This document shows, piece by piece, positions 31,110 through 40,343 of a stretch of DNA of 40,343 nt. The stretch lies in assembly GCA_022824725.1 (NCBI GenBank), contig JAJDZH010000383.1, positions 66,563-106,905 on the forward strand. The letters run 5' to 3'. The notes under the pieces were generated by a model that made no database searches, was not told where the DNA came from, and saw nothing but the letters and a program-made list of their open reading frames with translations. Position numbers and translations under genes: made by a program. The stretch comes from Thermoanaerobaculia bacterium. GTDB taxonomy: Bacteria > Acidobacteriota > Thermoanaerobaculia > Multivoradales > Multivoraceae. Within the stretch, counting starts at the first letter, position 1. The number at the start of each line of letters is the position of its first letter.

Positions 31110-33982
31110 GGGACCTCCACCGAGACGGTGAGGTTCCCCGTACCCGAGCCGAACCAGCCTTCCGGGTCTCGCACCATTCGCCAGGAGAATGTGTGGCTCC
31201 CCGGGGATTCCGGCGCCGTGATCGGGAACTCGAGGACGACCGTCTCGTTCGGCGCCACGCTCCTGGGCAGGGGCACCCGCCGCAAGTCCCGGGGGTCGCC
31301 GTCCTGCGGATTCTGCAGGCCGAGAGCGTAGGCCCCGAACGGCGTCCAGGTTGACGTTCCGGTGTTCCTCACCGTAAGCGTGACGTTCCCGCCGCGGCCG
31401 GTGGCCATCCTCGATGGGAGACCCAGAATCGAGACGATGGCGGCGTCGTCCCTTGCCGCTTCGTCTATCGTGATCAGGAAGGAAAGCGCCGCGACGCTAC
31501 CCGTCTCGTCCGTCGCCGTGTAGGTGTAGCGCGTTGCCGGCCGGGGCGTTGAGGGGGTCCCCCAAAGCACCCGCGACGCCAGGTCGAACCTCAGCCCGGC
31601 CGGAAGGGCCGGCGTCAGGCCATAGGCCACGTCGCCCACGCCGCCGTTCGCCCCGGGAAGCGTCAAAGGGGTGAGAGGTTCGTCCCGGACCCACGTCTGG
31701 TCGGGAACCGTCGCGCCGCGGAAGGACGTTTCCCTCGCCTCGACCGGGGGCCGCAGCACCGGGAGTTCCTCCGGAGTCCCCTCCACGACGGACGGTAACG
31801 AGAACGTCGGGCGCTCCGCCGGCGTGTCCGCCACCGCGACGGAGGTGGGTAGCGGCGCGTCGTCCTCCGTGTCCGTCGCCGTGTAGGTATAACCGGTCGC
31901 GTCCTGGGATTCCGTTGGTGGAGTCGGCAAGATCGGTGTCGGCTCGACGGACGCTTCGACGCGGTCGAGCGGAAGCACGCTCTTCACCGTGAGCCCTTCC
32001 CGGACCACCTGGACCTCCGGATCGATGGCGGAACCGACCGGCCGGCCCGTGTAGTACGTCAGTACCTGTTGCCTGCGAAGATCCTCCCTGATCTGGCCGA
32101 ACACCTCCTCGACCCGGCTCACGAACACCGGCGCAGGGAGCTCCGGGTCGATCCGGAACAGTCGACCGCCACTCTGCCGGGCCTGCTGCCGCATGCGCAG
32201 GACGTGGTCGGCGGATCGCGCGGTTCTTATCAGCGGTGCGCCGGCGCTGCCGCCATCGCTGCCGTTGCCGTTCGGAAGGGCGATCCGGTCCCTTCCGAGG
32301 TCGATGAGATAGAGCGGGATGCCGACCCGCTCCGCGAAGGCCGCCGCCTGTCCCGGTTCGGACCGGCTGTCGATATCCACGCCGTCGGTGACGACGACCA
32401 GGGCTCGCCTTCCGGGTTCGTCTTCGTACAGGACCAGCGAGAACAGGATGCCGTCGTTCAGGGCCGTGCCGCCGTTGGAAACCAACCGATCCATGCTGGT
32501 TCGCAGCGCCCGCAGGCTGCTCGTGGGGTGCTGAAGCAGCCGGATGCTCTCGTCGAAGTCCACCAGAAAGGCCCGGTCGTCCCCTGCAAGGGAACTGTCC
32601 AGGAAGGTGCCCGCCACCGATCTGAGCTGACTCCATATCGGCCTCATGCTGGCCGAGGAGTCGATCGCCATGCCCAGGATCAACGGCACGTCCCCGGCTT
32701 GCCGGACGTCCTCGACCGTCCTCCACTGGCCGTCCTCGAGGATGCGGAAGTCGGCCGCGGCCATTCCGTCGACCGGAGCGCCGCCGGCATCGACGACGAG
32801 GACCTGCAGGTGAATGAGCTGGACGTCGATCTCTCCCTTGAAGGTGACACCCTCGACGAGTTGGGCGTCTTCGAGTTCGCGGCCATCGGCGAGCCTGGCG
32901 GTGACGCGGACATAGTCGTTCGGCGACAGATCGGGCGTCTCGAGGTTGCCCCTGACCGTTCGGAAGCCGCCCGCGGCGCCGTACCGCGACAGGTCGTCCA
33001 CGGTCCAGGCGAGGTCCTCGTTGCGGTAGAAGTCGACCCGCTCCAGAAAGGCGCCCCGCGGGACCGCGACGCGGGCCTCGACCTCGACCGAATCGCCGTC
33101 GGCTTCGCTCGGGGTGACGGCGCCGATGCGGATGCCGAAGGGGGGATCGATACGGTTCAGAACAAGCCGGTCGCCGCCCACGAAGGCGCCCCGGACGCTG
33201 TAGGCGCGCACTTCCAGCGTCTGCTCGCGAGGCGGCGCGGCGAGGTCGATCCGGGCGCTGAACGGGAGCCCTCTCGCCCTTCTGACCCGTCGACCATCGA
33301 GGAAGAAGTCCACGCTGCCTATCGACGGGTCCACGATCAGGGTCTCGACCTCGACGCGGCCCTCCAGCAGTTGCCGGTGGCCGCCGCGGGGAGGCACGAT
33401 GCGTATCGCCGCCGGCCGGACGAAACGGCTGGCGTCGTCGTCCGCGGGGTTCGCCGCGGGAGGCGCGTCGCCGTCCTTCTCGTAGACGGTGAGAAACCTG
33501 AGGTTCGGAAATGACTCGCTCTGGATTTCGATGACGCGGTGCAACTCTTCGGCCTGCCGGAACAACGTCTCGATCAGGAGCCAGCCCGGTCTCGCCGTCT
33601 CGATCTCGAGCGCCCCCGGGAGAATGTTCGCGCGATGGCGGTTTCCATACTGGTCGGTGACGATTGAGCCGTCCGCCGGAAACTCGAGGGCCTCCTGCCG
33701 CGCGTTCCGAAGGCGGATCCGATCATCGACGACATGGAGCCGCAGCCGCCCCAGGCGTTCGGCAAGACTCGCGGACAAACCTGTCAGCACGGCGGACGTA
33801 CGATCCGGATCCCGCCACAGATTGGCCGTCTTCTGAATCGGATCCTCACTGACTTCCTCGTTCCGAGTCCAGTCACCCTCGAGTGCGGCGATGGACGACG
33901 GTGGCGGCACGGACTCACCGCGCTGGGCTACTGCCGGAGACGCAAGGCCCAAGCCGATCATGACGAGCGTTGCCAGCTTCAC
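31106..33982 (-). CDS. Large secreted VWA protein with Ig-like C-terminal domains
   Basis: A 958-residue exported protein starting at GTG 33982 (GGAGG 4 nt upstream; signal VKLATLVMIGLGLASPAVAQ). An N-terminal part of unknown fold (about 20-180) is followed by Ig-like beta modules (about 190-390). The VWA domain starts FKGEIDVQLIHLQVLVVDAG, AAADFRILEDGQ, and its metal site DSSAS is at residues 441-445 (D441, S443, S445), with VVVTDGVDIDS later. The C-terminal part holds a putative Ig domain (LTPALPAGLRFDLASRVLWG, YTYTATDETGS) and a final NBR1-like Ig domain (VTLTVRNTGTSTWTPFGAYA, SHTFSWRMVRDPEGWFGSGT). The frame opens at 34060, but the signal peptide fixes the start. The stop overlaps the downstream gene's GTG. 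A role in surface binding or sensing is a guess. Confidence 0.85.
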   Translation of the reverse strand: MKLATLVMIGLGLASPAVAQRGESVPPPSSIAALEGDWTRNEEVSEDPIQKTANLWRDPDRTSAVLTGLSASLAERLGRLRLHVVDDRIRLRNARQEALEFPADGSIVTDQYGNRHRANILPGALEIETARPGWLLIETLFRQAEELHRVIEIQSESFPNLRFLTVYEKDGDAPPAANPADDDASRFVRPAAIRIVPPRGGHRQLLEGRVEVETLIVDPSIGSVDFFLDGRRVRRARGLPFSARIDLAAPPREQTLEVRAYSVRGAFVGGDRLVLNRIDPPFGIRIGAVTPSEADGDSVEVEARVAVPRGAFLERVDFYRNEDLAWTVDDLSRYGAAGGFRTVRGNLETPDLSPNDYVRVTARLADGRELEDAQLVEGVTFKGEIDVQLIHLQVLVVDAGGAPVDGMAAADFRILEDGQWRTVEDVRQAGDVPLILGMAIDSSASMRPIWSQLRSVAGTFLDSSLAGDDRAFLVDFDESIRLLQHPTSSLRALRTSMDRLVSNGGTALNDGILFSLVLYEDEPGRRALVVVTDGVDIDSRSEPGQAAAFAERVGIPLYLIDLGRDRIALPNGNGSDGGSAGAPLIRTARSADHVLRMRQQARQSGGRLFRIDPELPAPVFVSRVEEVFGQIREDLRRQQVLTYYTGRPVGSAIDPEVQVVREGLTVKSVLPLDRVEASVEPTPILPTPPTESQDATGYTYTATDTEDDAPLPTSVAVADTPAERPTFSLPSVVEGTPEELPVLRPPVEARETSFRGATVPDQTWVRDEPLTPLTLPGANGGVGDVAYGLTPALPAGLRFDLASRVLWGTPSTPRPATRYTYTATDETGSVAALSFLITIDEAARDDAAIVSILGLPSRMATGRGGNVTLTVRNTGTSTWTPFGAYALGLQNPQDGDPRDLRRVPLPRSVAPNETVVLEFPITAPESPGSHTFSWRMVRDPEGWFGSGTGNLTVSVEVP

Positions 33983-34227
33983 GGAACCTCCGGCACGGAG
34001 TTTCCGCCGGGGGGAGTATTCATCAGACTTTCTCCTTGGGTGACTTGCGTCAACCTTCAACTCCAGTTTAGCGCCACACCGTGTTCCGCGCCGGTCGTCA
34101 TGATGCCCTCGTGCACCTCCGCGGCAAACCGAACGTACTTCCGTGGCTCCACCGTACCCGGATCGACTGACCCGTTACCGATGGTTCCGGTACCTCGATC
34201 GCTTGAGTAGCATGGCGGACAGACGAG

Positions 34228-36558
34228 ATGCCTCGGAAACCTGTCCCCCAAGCGGTCTTCGCGGCCGTGTTCGTCAGTCTGGCCCTCGGCGCCGAAGGCC
34301 CGTTGGCGGCCCAGCGCGGCGACCGCGAGGGCCACGTCATGGAACAGGTGTGGCGCCAGTTCGAGGTGCCGGAAGCGCCGCCGCTCGCCCCCGCCGAAGC
34401 GATGGAAACACTGCGCGTGGCCCCCGGCTTCCGCGTCGAGCTGGTCGCCGCGGAACCCCTGGTCGAAGACCCGGTGGCGATGGCCTGGGACGAACGAGGG
34501 CGCCTCTACGTCGTCGAGATGCGCGGCTTCATGCCGAACGTGGACGGCACCGGCGAGCAGGAGCCCGTCGGCAGGGTCGTCGTGCTCGAGGACACGGACG
34601 CGGACGGCGAGATGGACCGGAGCGCGGTCTACCTGGACGGTCTGGTCAGCCCGCGCGCGATCGCCGCCGTCTCGGGCGGCGTCCTGATCGGCGAACCGCC
34701 GAACCTGTGGCTGTGCCGGAGTGAAGCGAAAGCCGGCGGCCTGCCCCGCTGCGCGAGTCGGGAGCGGCTTCTCGACTATGGCGACCCGGACCCCGATCTT
34801 CTGGAACACACGGAGAACGGACTTCTCCGGGCCCTGGACAACTGGATCTACAACGCCAAGTCCGACCGGCGCTTCCGGCTACGGAGAGGACCCGAGGGCG
34901 CCTCCATCGAGGTCGATCCGACCCTCTTCCGGGGCCAGTGGGGAATCGCCCAGGACGACGTCGGCCGCCTCTACTACAACACGAACTCGCGCTACCTGTA
35001 CGCCGATCTCATTCCGGCCGACTACGCCCTCGCGGACCCGGAGCATCAGCCCCGGGGCGGCGGCATCGGCGCCAGCGAGCGGCTGGTGCACGACGAGACG
35101 GTCTACTCGATCCGGGTGAATCCGGGCATCAACCGCGGCTACGTCGGCAGCATGCTGCGCGGCGACGGCCGGCTCGCCGTGACCACCTCGGTCAGCGGAC
35201 TGACCGTCTACCGCGGCGATCAGTTCCCCTCCACCTTCCGTGGGGACGTCTTCGTGCCGGAGCCTGCCGGCAACGTGGTGGCTCACTTCGATCTCGCGCC
35301 GGGACCGGTACGGGCCGGCGTGCCCACGCTGATCGCCGAGCACCGTCGCTACGGCGATCCGGACTGGGTCGAGCGCGACTTCCTGGCTTCGACCGACGAG
35401 CGCTTCCGGCCGGTCGACGCGAAGGTCGGACCGGACGGCGCCCTGTACGTGATCGACATGTATCGCGGCATCCTCCAGCACGTGCGCTACGTGACGACGT
35501 ATCTGCGCGAGTACATCCTCGAGCACGGGCTCGACCGCCCGATCGGCATGGGCCGCATCTACCGGATCGTCTGGGAAGGCGACGCCGATGACCCGGCCCC
35601 GGTCCGCCGCGACCCGCCCACGCTCGATACCGCATCCGACCGCATAGCCGCCCTGTCCCACCCGAACGGCTGGCACCGGGACACCGCCCAGCGTCTCCTG
35701 GTCGAGAACGAACTCGACGACGCGGGCCGGGGCGCACTGCGCGAACTTGCCCGTTCAGGCGCCGATCCGCTGGCCCGCATCCACGCCCTGTGGACCCTTC
35801 ACGGCCGCGGCGAACTGGACGAGGCAACGACTCTGGCCGCCCTCCGCGACGCCGACCCGTGGCTGGTCGTCCACGGCCTGCGCACCGGCGAGGACGAACT
35901 CGCCGGGAGCGCCGCCGGCCAGGCAGTCATCGCCGAGCTGCTCGACTCTTCGTCGGCCCAGGTCCGCAGCCAGGCCCTTCTGACCCTCGGCGCCCTGGCC
36001 CGCGAAGCGGCCTGGGCAAGCAACGCCCTGGCCGAACGGACCGCCACGCGCCCGGACGATCCCTTCCACCGCCAGGTCGCCCTCGCCGCGAACCTCGATG
36101 GCGCCGGCCCGACCGAGGCGCCGGAAGTCCCGGCCGAGGAAGCCGCTCCCGCCATGACCGCCGAGGAAGCCGCCCGGTTCAATCGCGGCCGACGGCACTA
36201 CCGCGCCTGCAACTCCTGTCACGGCAACGACGGCCGAGGCCTGGAAGGTCTCGGCCCGAGCCTGGTGGACTCCCCGTGGGTCGTGGGCTCGCCCGAACGC
36301 CTGGCCGCCCTCGTCCTGCACGGCATCGAAGGGCCGATCGAAGTCCACGGCGAAGTCTGGGACGACCTGATGCCCGGCTTCGCCGCCGATCCCCGCCTCC
36401 CCGACACGGCCATCGCCGCTCTGCTCACCTACGTCCGCCGAAGCTGGGGCAACACTGCCGATCCGGTCTCGCCAGAACTCGTCACCGCGACCCGCGAACG
36501 CACCGGCGACCGCATCGATCCCTGGACGGCCCAGGAACTCGAGTCAGCCTTCCCGTAG
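34228..36558 (+). CDS. Secreted membrane-bound-dehydrogenase-like protein with cytochrome c domain
   Basis: A 776-residue exported protein. The signal peptide MPRKPVPQAVFAAVFVSLAL cleaves near AAQ. The beta-propeller part (about 60-440) has LRVAPGFRVELVAAEPLVED, VAMAWDERGRLYVVEMRGFM, DTDADGEMDRSAVYLDGL and DAKVGPDGALYVIDMYRGIL, as in the PQQ-sugar-dehydrogenase-like domain of TIGR02604-type proteins. A helical HEAT-like stretch follows (about 480-630). The C-terminal cytochrome c has the haem site CNSCH at 661-665 and probable Met ligand at 715 (DLMPGF). It likely oxidises a periplasmic substrate and passes electrons to the respiratory chain; the substrate is unknown. The 245-bp gap before it, shared with the divergent VWA gene, shows no clear promoter. 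Confidence 0.9.
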   Translation: MPRKPVPQAVFAAVFVSLALGAEGPLAAQRGDREGHVMEQVWRQFEVPEAPPLAPAEAMETLRVAPGFRVELVAAEPLVEDPVAMAWDERGRLYVVEMRGFMPNVDGTGEQEPVGRVVVLEDTDADGEMDRSAVYLDGLVSPRAIAAVSGGVLIGEPPNLWLCRSEAKAGGLPRCASRERLLDYGDPDPDLLEHTENGLLRALDNWIYNAKSDRRFRLRRGPEGASIEVDPTLFRGQWGIAQDDVGRLYYNTNSRYLYADLIPADYALADPEHQPRGGGIGASERLVHDETVYSIRVNPGINRGYVGSMLRGDGRLAVTTSVSGLTVYRGDQFPSTFRGDVFVPEPAGNVVAHFDLAPGPVRAGVPTLIAEHRRYGDPDWVERDFLASTDERFRPVDAKVGPDGALYVIDMYRGILQHVRYVTTYLREYILEHGLDRPIGMGRIYRIVWEGDADDPAPVRRDPPTLDTASDRIAALSHPNGWHRDTAQRLLVENELDDAGRGALRELARSGADPLARIHALWTLHGRGELDEATTLAALRDADPWLVVHGLRTGEDELAGSAAGQAVIAELLDSSSAQVRSQALLTLGALAREAAWASNALAERTATRPDDPFHRQVALAANLDGAGPTEAPEVPAEEAAPAMTAEEAARFNRGRRHYRACNSCHGNDGRGLEGLGPSLVDSPWVVGSPERLAALVLHGIEGPIEVHGEVWDDLMPGFAADPRLPDTAIAALLTYVRRSWGNTADPVSPELVTATRERTGDRIDPWTAQELESAFP

Positions 36559-36584
36559 CACTTTCCACCAACCGCCGAACAGGC

Positions 36585-36599
36585 CACCGCTTCGCGGTG
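36585..36599. terminator. Hairpin in the convergent gap before the RND gene
   Basis: CACCGC and GCGGTG form a perfect 6-bp stem around TTC, 27 bp past the cytochrome c gene stop. The 178-bp gap to the convergent RND stop holds nothing else that I recognise. No T-run follows, so termination is uncertain. Confidence 0.35.
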
Positions 36600-36736
36600 C
36601 GTCATCTCGCGGAAGCCGGCGAGGGCGCCAGCGCACCCAGTGTATGGCCGCAAGGATCTGGATGCCGCCAACCCATCCTCCGAAAGAGGGCGAGCGTGCC
36701 TCTGGGACCCTCCCCCCGCACGCCGCTGCGGACGGC

Positions 36737-39700
36737 CTACGTAGCCGCTTCGGCGACGGCCTCGGGGTCGGCGTCGTGCTTGTGGATGTCCAGCAGGAGA
36801 TAGAGCGCCGGGATCACGATCAGGGTCAGCAGCGTCGAGGTCAGCAGTCCGCCGACCACGGTCAGGGCCATGGGAGTTCTTAGCTCCGCTCCTTCGCCCA
36901 GGCCCAGGGCCATCGGCAGCAGTCCCAGGACCGTGGTCGAGGTCGTCATCAGGATCGGCCGCAGCCGCACCAGGCAGGCCTCGCGCAGCGCGTCCACCTT
37001 CGCCTTGCCTGCACGGCGCAGCCGGTTCGTGTAGTCGATCAGGATGATCGCGTTGTTCACCACGATGCCGGCCAGCAGGATGCCGCCGATCAGAACGACG
37101 ATGCTGACCGGAGTTCGGGTCAGGTAGAGGATGCCGATCGCGCCGATGATCGAGAACGGCACGGCGAACAGGATGACGAATGGGTGCAGCAGCGACTCGA
37201 ACTGGGACGCCATGACCAGGTAGACCATGAACACGGCGAGCAGGATCGCCAGTCGCATGCTGTCGAAGGAGCGCTCCATCTCCTGGCGCTGACCGCCGAC
37301 CGAGTAGTCGAAGCCGACCGGGAACCGGGTCGAGTCCAGGATGGCCTGAATGTCGTCGGAGACGCTCCCCAGATCGCGGCCGACGATGTTCGCCTCGATC
37401 AGCGCCACCCGGCCGCCGTCGCTGCGGCGAATCTCGGCCGGCCCTTCCGTCTCGATCACTTCCGCCACCGCCGAGAGAGGCAGTGGCACAGCACCGCTCT
37501 GGCGGACGTTCAGGTTGCGGAGATCGCGGACCGAGTCGCGGAAGCCCTCGTCGGCCCGCATCCGGACCTCGATGTTCCGATCCTCGCGCACGATGTCCGT
37601 AGCGATGTCGCCCTGCACCTTGGACCGGATGACGGCGCCAAGCTCGGCGACCGTGTAGTTCAACGTGGACAGCCGCTCCCGGTCGAAGATGATCTGAAGT
37701 TCCGGGTTGCCGCCCTCGGTCGATGACTTGACGTCCACGAGACCCTCGACCTCGCGCATCCGGGCCGCGACCTGATCGGCAAGCACTTCCAGCAACGCCA
37801 GGTTGTGGCCACGGATCTGCACCTCGACCGGACTCCGGAAACTGAAGTAGGTCGGACGGCCGAAGCGGTACTTCAGGGAATCGTCGCCGAGCAGCGATCC
37901 GGCGCCGGCGGCCCCGACCGGAGCAGGCGCCGCGCCGGCGACCGGCGGCGCCTGGCGGCCGAAGGACGCGTTCTCCGCATCGATCAGGGACCGGATCCGG
38001 CTCATCACCAGCTCCTCGCGCTCGGCATCGATCGGCGGTTCCATCCGCACGTTGACCTGGCCGATGTTCTCCCGTTTCTCGCCGGCCGCGCCTCCCTGCT
38101 CGTTCGAGGTACCGACCACCGTGTAGACCGACTGCACGCCGAACTCCTCGGGAAACTCGCGCACGCGCTTGTCGATCGTCGCGAGCCGGCGATCCGTGAC
38201 CTCCAGCCGGCTCCCGGGCGCCAGTTCGGCGTCGACGTAGAACTCGCCCTGAATCAGTTCCGGCACGAGTTCGCTGCCGAGCGAGCCTACGAGCTGGACG
38301 CTCCCCGCGAGGAGCACCACGGCCACCAGGACGACCAGGACGGGGTGGCGCAGGGCCCCGCGAAGGACGCGGGCGTAGACCGCCGTGATGCCCTGGAGCA
38401 GCGCGTCGAAGGCGGCGAGCACCGGCCGGAGCAGCACGGACATGATCGCGGCAACGCCGCGGAAGACATGCTTCACGACCAGGGCGATCCCGACTCCCAA
38501 CGCGCTGAACAAGCCCGAGATGGCTCGGGTCACCGGGTTGGAGCGGCCCGCGCTCTCGACGGCCTCGACCTCCGCCCCGGCGGCGAAGAACCTCCGTGAC
38601 GCGAGCATCGGGATCACGGTCAGCGCGACCCCGAGCGACACCAGCAGGGAGAAGGTCACGGTCAACGCCTGGTCGCCGAACATCTGGCCGGCGACGCCCT
38701 CGACGAAGACGATCGGCACGAACACGCAGACGGTCGTGATCGTGCTTGCAATCACCGCCCGGCCGACTTCGGAAGCGCCGGCACGGGCCGCCTCGACGAC
38801 GCCCAGACCCTGGTCGCGACGGCGCTGGATCGCCTCCAGGACGACGATCGAGTTGTCGAGCAGGAGGCCGATGCCGAGCGTGATCCCGCCGAGCGACATG
38901 ATGTTGAGCGACACGCCGGCGACGTACATCAGGAAGAAGGTCGCCACCACCGAGACCGGGATCGAGATCCCGATGATCAGGGTCTTCGGCGCGCTGCGCA
39001 GGAACAGGAACAGGACGACGATCGCCAGCGAGCCGCCGATCAAGGCCGTCTCGATCACGGCCGACACGGAGTCGCGGATGTAGCGCGACTGGTCGGTGAG
39101 AACGCTCAGTTCGAGTTGAGGATCGATCTGCCTGATCTCCTCCACGAGTCCTTCCACCCGGTCGAGAACGGCCGATGCGACGGTGACCGTGTTCGTGCCG
39201 CCCTCCTTGTAGACCGCGATCTCCACGGCCTCCCGGCCATCGATCCGGGTAATCACCTCGCGTTCCCGGGCGCCCTGATAGACGCGGGCGATGTCCTCGA
39301 GACGCACGATCGCCCCCTGGGAACGATCGATCACGATCTCCCGCATCTCTTCCGGCCGCAGCAGTTCGTTGATCGTTCGCACCAGGTAGTCGGTCTGGCC
39401 GTCGCGCAGCCGGCCGCCCGTGAGATTCACGTTCTCCTGCGCCAGACGGTTCATCACCTGGTTCATCGTGAGGCCCAGACTCGTCAGGCGCCGCTCGTCG
39501 ATCTCGACCTGGATCTCCTCTTCCAGACCGCCGCTCACGACGACGGCCGCCACGCCTTCCAGGCGCTCGAGCTTCCGCTTCAGATCCTCTTCGGCCAGGA
39601 GGCGCAGCGCGATCAGGTCGTCGCCGCCGCCGGAGAGCCCCATCCGCAGGATCGGGTCGAGCGACGGGTCGTAGCGCAGCAGGACCGGCCGGTCGGCCGC

Positions 39701-40057
39701 GATCGGCAACCGCACCTGATCCAGACGCTCGCGCACGTCGAGCGAGGCGAAGTCCATGTTCGTGCCCCAGGAGAACTCCAGCGTGACCTCGCTGATGTCC
39801 GCCCGGGAACTCGAGACGACCCGGTTGACCCCGTTGACCACCCCTACCGCGTCCTCGACCGGCCGCGTGATCAGGGTCTCCATCTCGACCGGCGCGGCGC
39901 CTTCGTACCCCGTCTGGACGGTCAGCGACGGATAGGTGATGTCCGGCAGCAGGTCGACCGCAAGGTCCCGGAAGGCGACGCCTCCGAAGACCACCGCCGC
40001 GAGGGCGAAGATGAACACGGTGACCGGTCGCCGGGTGGCGAAGGAAACAACCCGCAT
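36737..40057 (-). CDS. RND efflux transporter, AcrB/HAE1 type
   Basis: A 1106-residue inner-membrane proton-driven exporter. It begins MRVVSFATRRPVTVFIFALA and has the usual two-half layout of a helix, a large periplasmic loop, then five or six helices. DLLPDITYPSLTVQTGYEGA and ALGVG-like helices follow; TM4 reads GGITLGIGLLLDNSIVVLEA, with an Asp-Asn pair where AcrB has Asp-Asp. The second half has PELIQGEFYVDAELAPGSRL, RLAILLAVFMVYLVMASQFE and VPFSIIGAIGILYLTRTPVS. The last helices end GLLTSTLLTLIVIPALYLLL. It would pump lipophilic or toxic compounds through a MFP and an outer-membrane channel. The adaptor gene probably ends 34 bp upstream (40092). Confidence 0.94.
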   Translation of the reverse strand: MRVVSFATRRPVTVFIFALAAVVFGGVAFRDLAVDLLPDITYPSLTVQTGYEGAAPVEMETLITRPVEDAVGVVNGVNRVVSSSRADISEVTLEFSWGTNMDFASLDVRERLDQVRLPIAADRPVLLRYDPSLDPILRMGLSGGGDDLIALRLLAEEDLKRKLERLEGVAAVVVSGGLEEEIQVEIDERRLTSLGLTMNQVMNRLAQENVNLTGGRLRDGQTDYLVRTINELLRPEEMREIVIDRSQGAIVRLEDIARVYQGAREREVITRIDGREAVEIAVYKEGGTNTVTVASAVLDRVEGLVEEIRQIDPQLELSVLTDQSRYIRDSVSAVIETALIGGSLAIVVLFLFLRSAPKTLIIGISIPVSVVATFFLMYVAGVSLNIMSLGGITLGIGLLLDNSIVVLEAIQRRRDQGLGVVEAARAGASEVGRAVIASTITTVCVFVPIVFVEGVAGQMFGDQALTVTFSLLVSLGVALTVIPMLASRRFFAAGAEVEAVESAGRSNPVTRAISGLFSALGVGIALVVKHVFRGVAAIMSVLLRPVLAAFDALLQGITAVYARVLRGALRHPVLVVLVAVVLLAGSVQLVGSLGSELVPELIQGEFYVDAELAPGSRLEVTDRRLATIDKRVREFPEEFGVQSVYTVVGTSNEQGGAAGEKRENIGQVNVRMEPPIDAEREELVMSRIRSLIDAENASFGRQAPPVAGAAPAPVGAAGAGSLLGDDSLKYRFGRPTYFSFRSPVEVQIRGHNLALLEVLADQVAARMREVEGLVDVKSSTEGGNPELQIIFDRERLSTLNYTVAELGAVIRSKVQGDIATDIVREDRNIEVRMRADEGFRDSVRDLRNLNVRQSGAVPLPLSAVAEVIETEGPAEIRRSDGGRVALIEANIVGRDLGSVSDDIQAILDSTRFPVGFDYSVGGQRQEMERSFDSMRLAILLAVFMVYLVMASQFESLLHPFVILFAVPFSIIGAIGILYLTRTPVSIVVLIGGILLAGIVVNNAIILIDYTNRLRRAGKAKVDALREACLVRLRPILMTTSTTVLGLLPMALGLGEGAELRTPMALTVVGGLLTSTLLTLIVIPALYLLLDIHKHDADPEAVAEAAT

Positions 40058-40091
40058 GTCGCGTTACCTGGTCAGGCGCCCCGGGGCCCGG

Positions 40092-40343
40092 TCAACCCTG
40101 CGGTCGTCCGGGCGGGCCGCCCTGCTGCCTGCCGGCCGGAGCACCAGGCGGCCTTCCCGGCGGTCCCTGGCCGCTCCGGATGCGCTCCATCATCTGGTCG
40201 ATCTGCTCGTCGCTCATGCCCCGCTCCTTCATGCGGGCCCGCATCATCTCCATCCGTTCGGGCGTCATCTGGCTGGGATCGAAGCCGCCGGGAGGTCCGC
40301 CGCGAGAGCCTCCGGGGCCGCCCGGCCCGGGCCGCGCCGGCGC
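40092..40343 (-). CDS. C-terminal tail of a probable RND periplasmic adaptor, start outside window
   Basis: The frame runs in from the window edge and stops 34 bp before the RND gene. The visible 83 residues are Gly/Pro-rich, with a helical piece MTPERMEMMRARMKERGMSD and EQIDQMMERIRSGQ in the middle. Such tails are common at the ends of HlyD-type adaptors placed directly upstream of RND pumps, but no adaptor core is visible here. The call rests on position. Confidence 0.5.
   Translation of the reverse strand, partial: APARPGPGGPGGSRGGPPGGFDPSQMTPERMEMMRARMKERGMSDEQIDQMMERIRSGQGPPGRPPGAPAGRQQGGPPGRPQG

Overview
This is a high-GC window from a diderm, LPS-bearing bacterium. It carries lptF/lptG, lptE, a Tol-Pal cluster, many lipoprotein signal peptides and an RND efflux pump. 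Two genes resemble the VWFA-related proteins common in Acidobacteriota, and one resembles the membrane-bound dehydrogenase/cytochrome c proteins of Acidobacteriota, Planctomycetota and Verrucomicrobiota. My best guess is an uncultured acidobacterium, possibly Thermoanaerobaculia-like; this is inferred from gene content only. Most of the window is chromosomal core. I see no IS element, prophage, CRISPR array or defence island.

Layout. (1) 1-3054: the 3' end of a ParB-like gene, a strong candidate chromosome-dimer resolution site (dif, 546-573), and a fused LptF-LptG permease. (2) 3057-6913: metK, a TrmH-family RNA methyltransferase, and the ETF genes etfB-etfA on the minus strand. (3) 7085-12289 (+): tolQ-tolR-tonB/tolA-like-tolB-pal-cpoB, then rpsT. 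(4) 16668-12428 (-): lipoprotein, der, MerR-type regulator, tRNA-Pro(GGG), ribH, nusB, lptE. (5) tRNA-Leu(CAG) on the plus strand. (6) 24495-16850 (-): a tightly packed directon of PIG-L deacetylase, luciferase-like monooxygenase, ahcY, LysM lytic transglycosylase, amidohydrolase and rsmD. (7) 24516-26318 (+): a VWFA-related secreted protein. (8) 30424-26305 (-): an Nramp-like transporter followed by a complete sugar-type ABC importer (ATPase, permease, binding lipoprotein). (9) 33982-30463 (-): a large VWA/Ig-like secreted protein, a frameshifted small secreted protein and a possible gene fragment. (10) 34228-36558 (+): a secreted cytochrome c dehydrogenase-like protein. (11) 40343-36737 (-): an RND pump and the tail of its probable adaptor.

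Functional links. metK and ahcY are two steps of the activated methyl cycle, and TrmH and RsmD use its product SAM. LptFG and LptE serve LPS export. Tol-Pal, the lytic transglycosylase and the candidate dif site all relate to envelope constriction and chromosome resolution at division.

No wholly new multi-gene system stands out. The observations most worth checking are the dif site beside a ParB-like gene, two genes that appear to start at non-standard codons (CTG for etfA, ATT for the MerR regulator), a symmetric -10 element placed to give leaderless transcripts in both directions at 24501-24508, and the Nramp-like transporter that lacks both metal-binding motifs and sits in an ABC sugar-importer operon.
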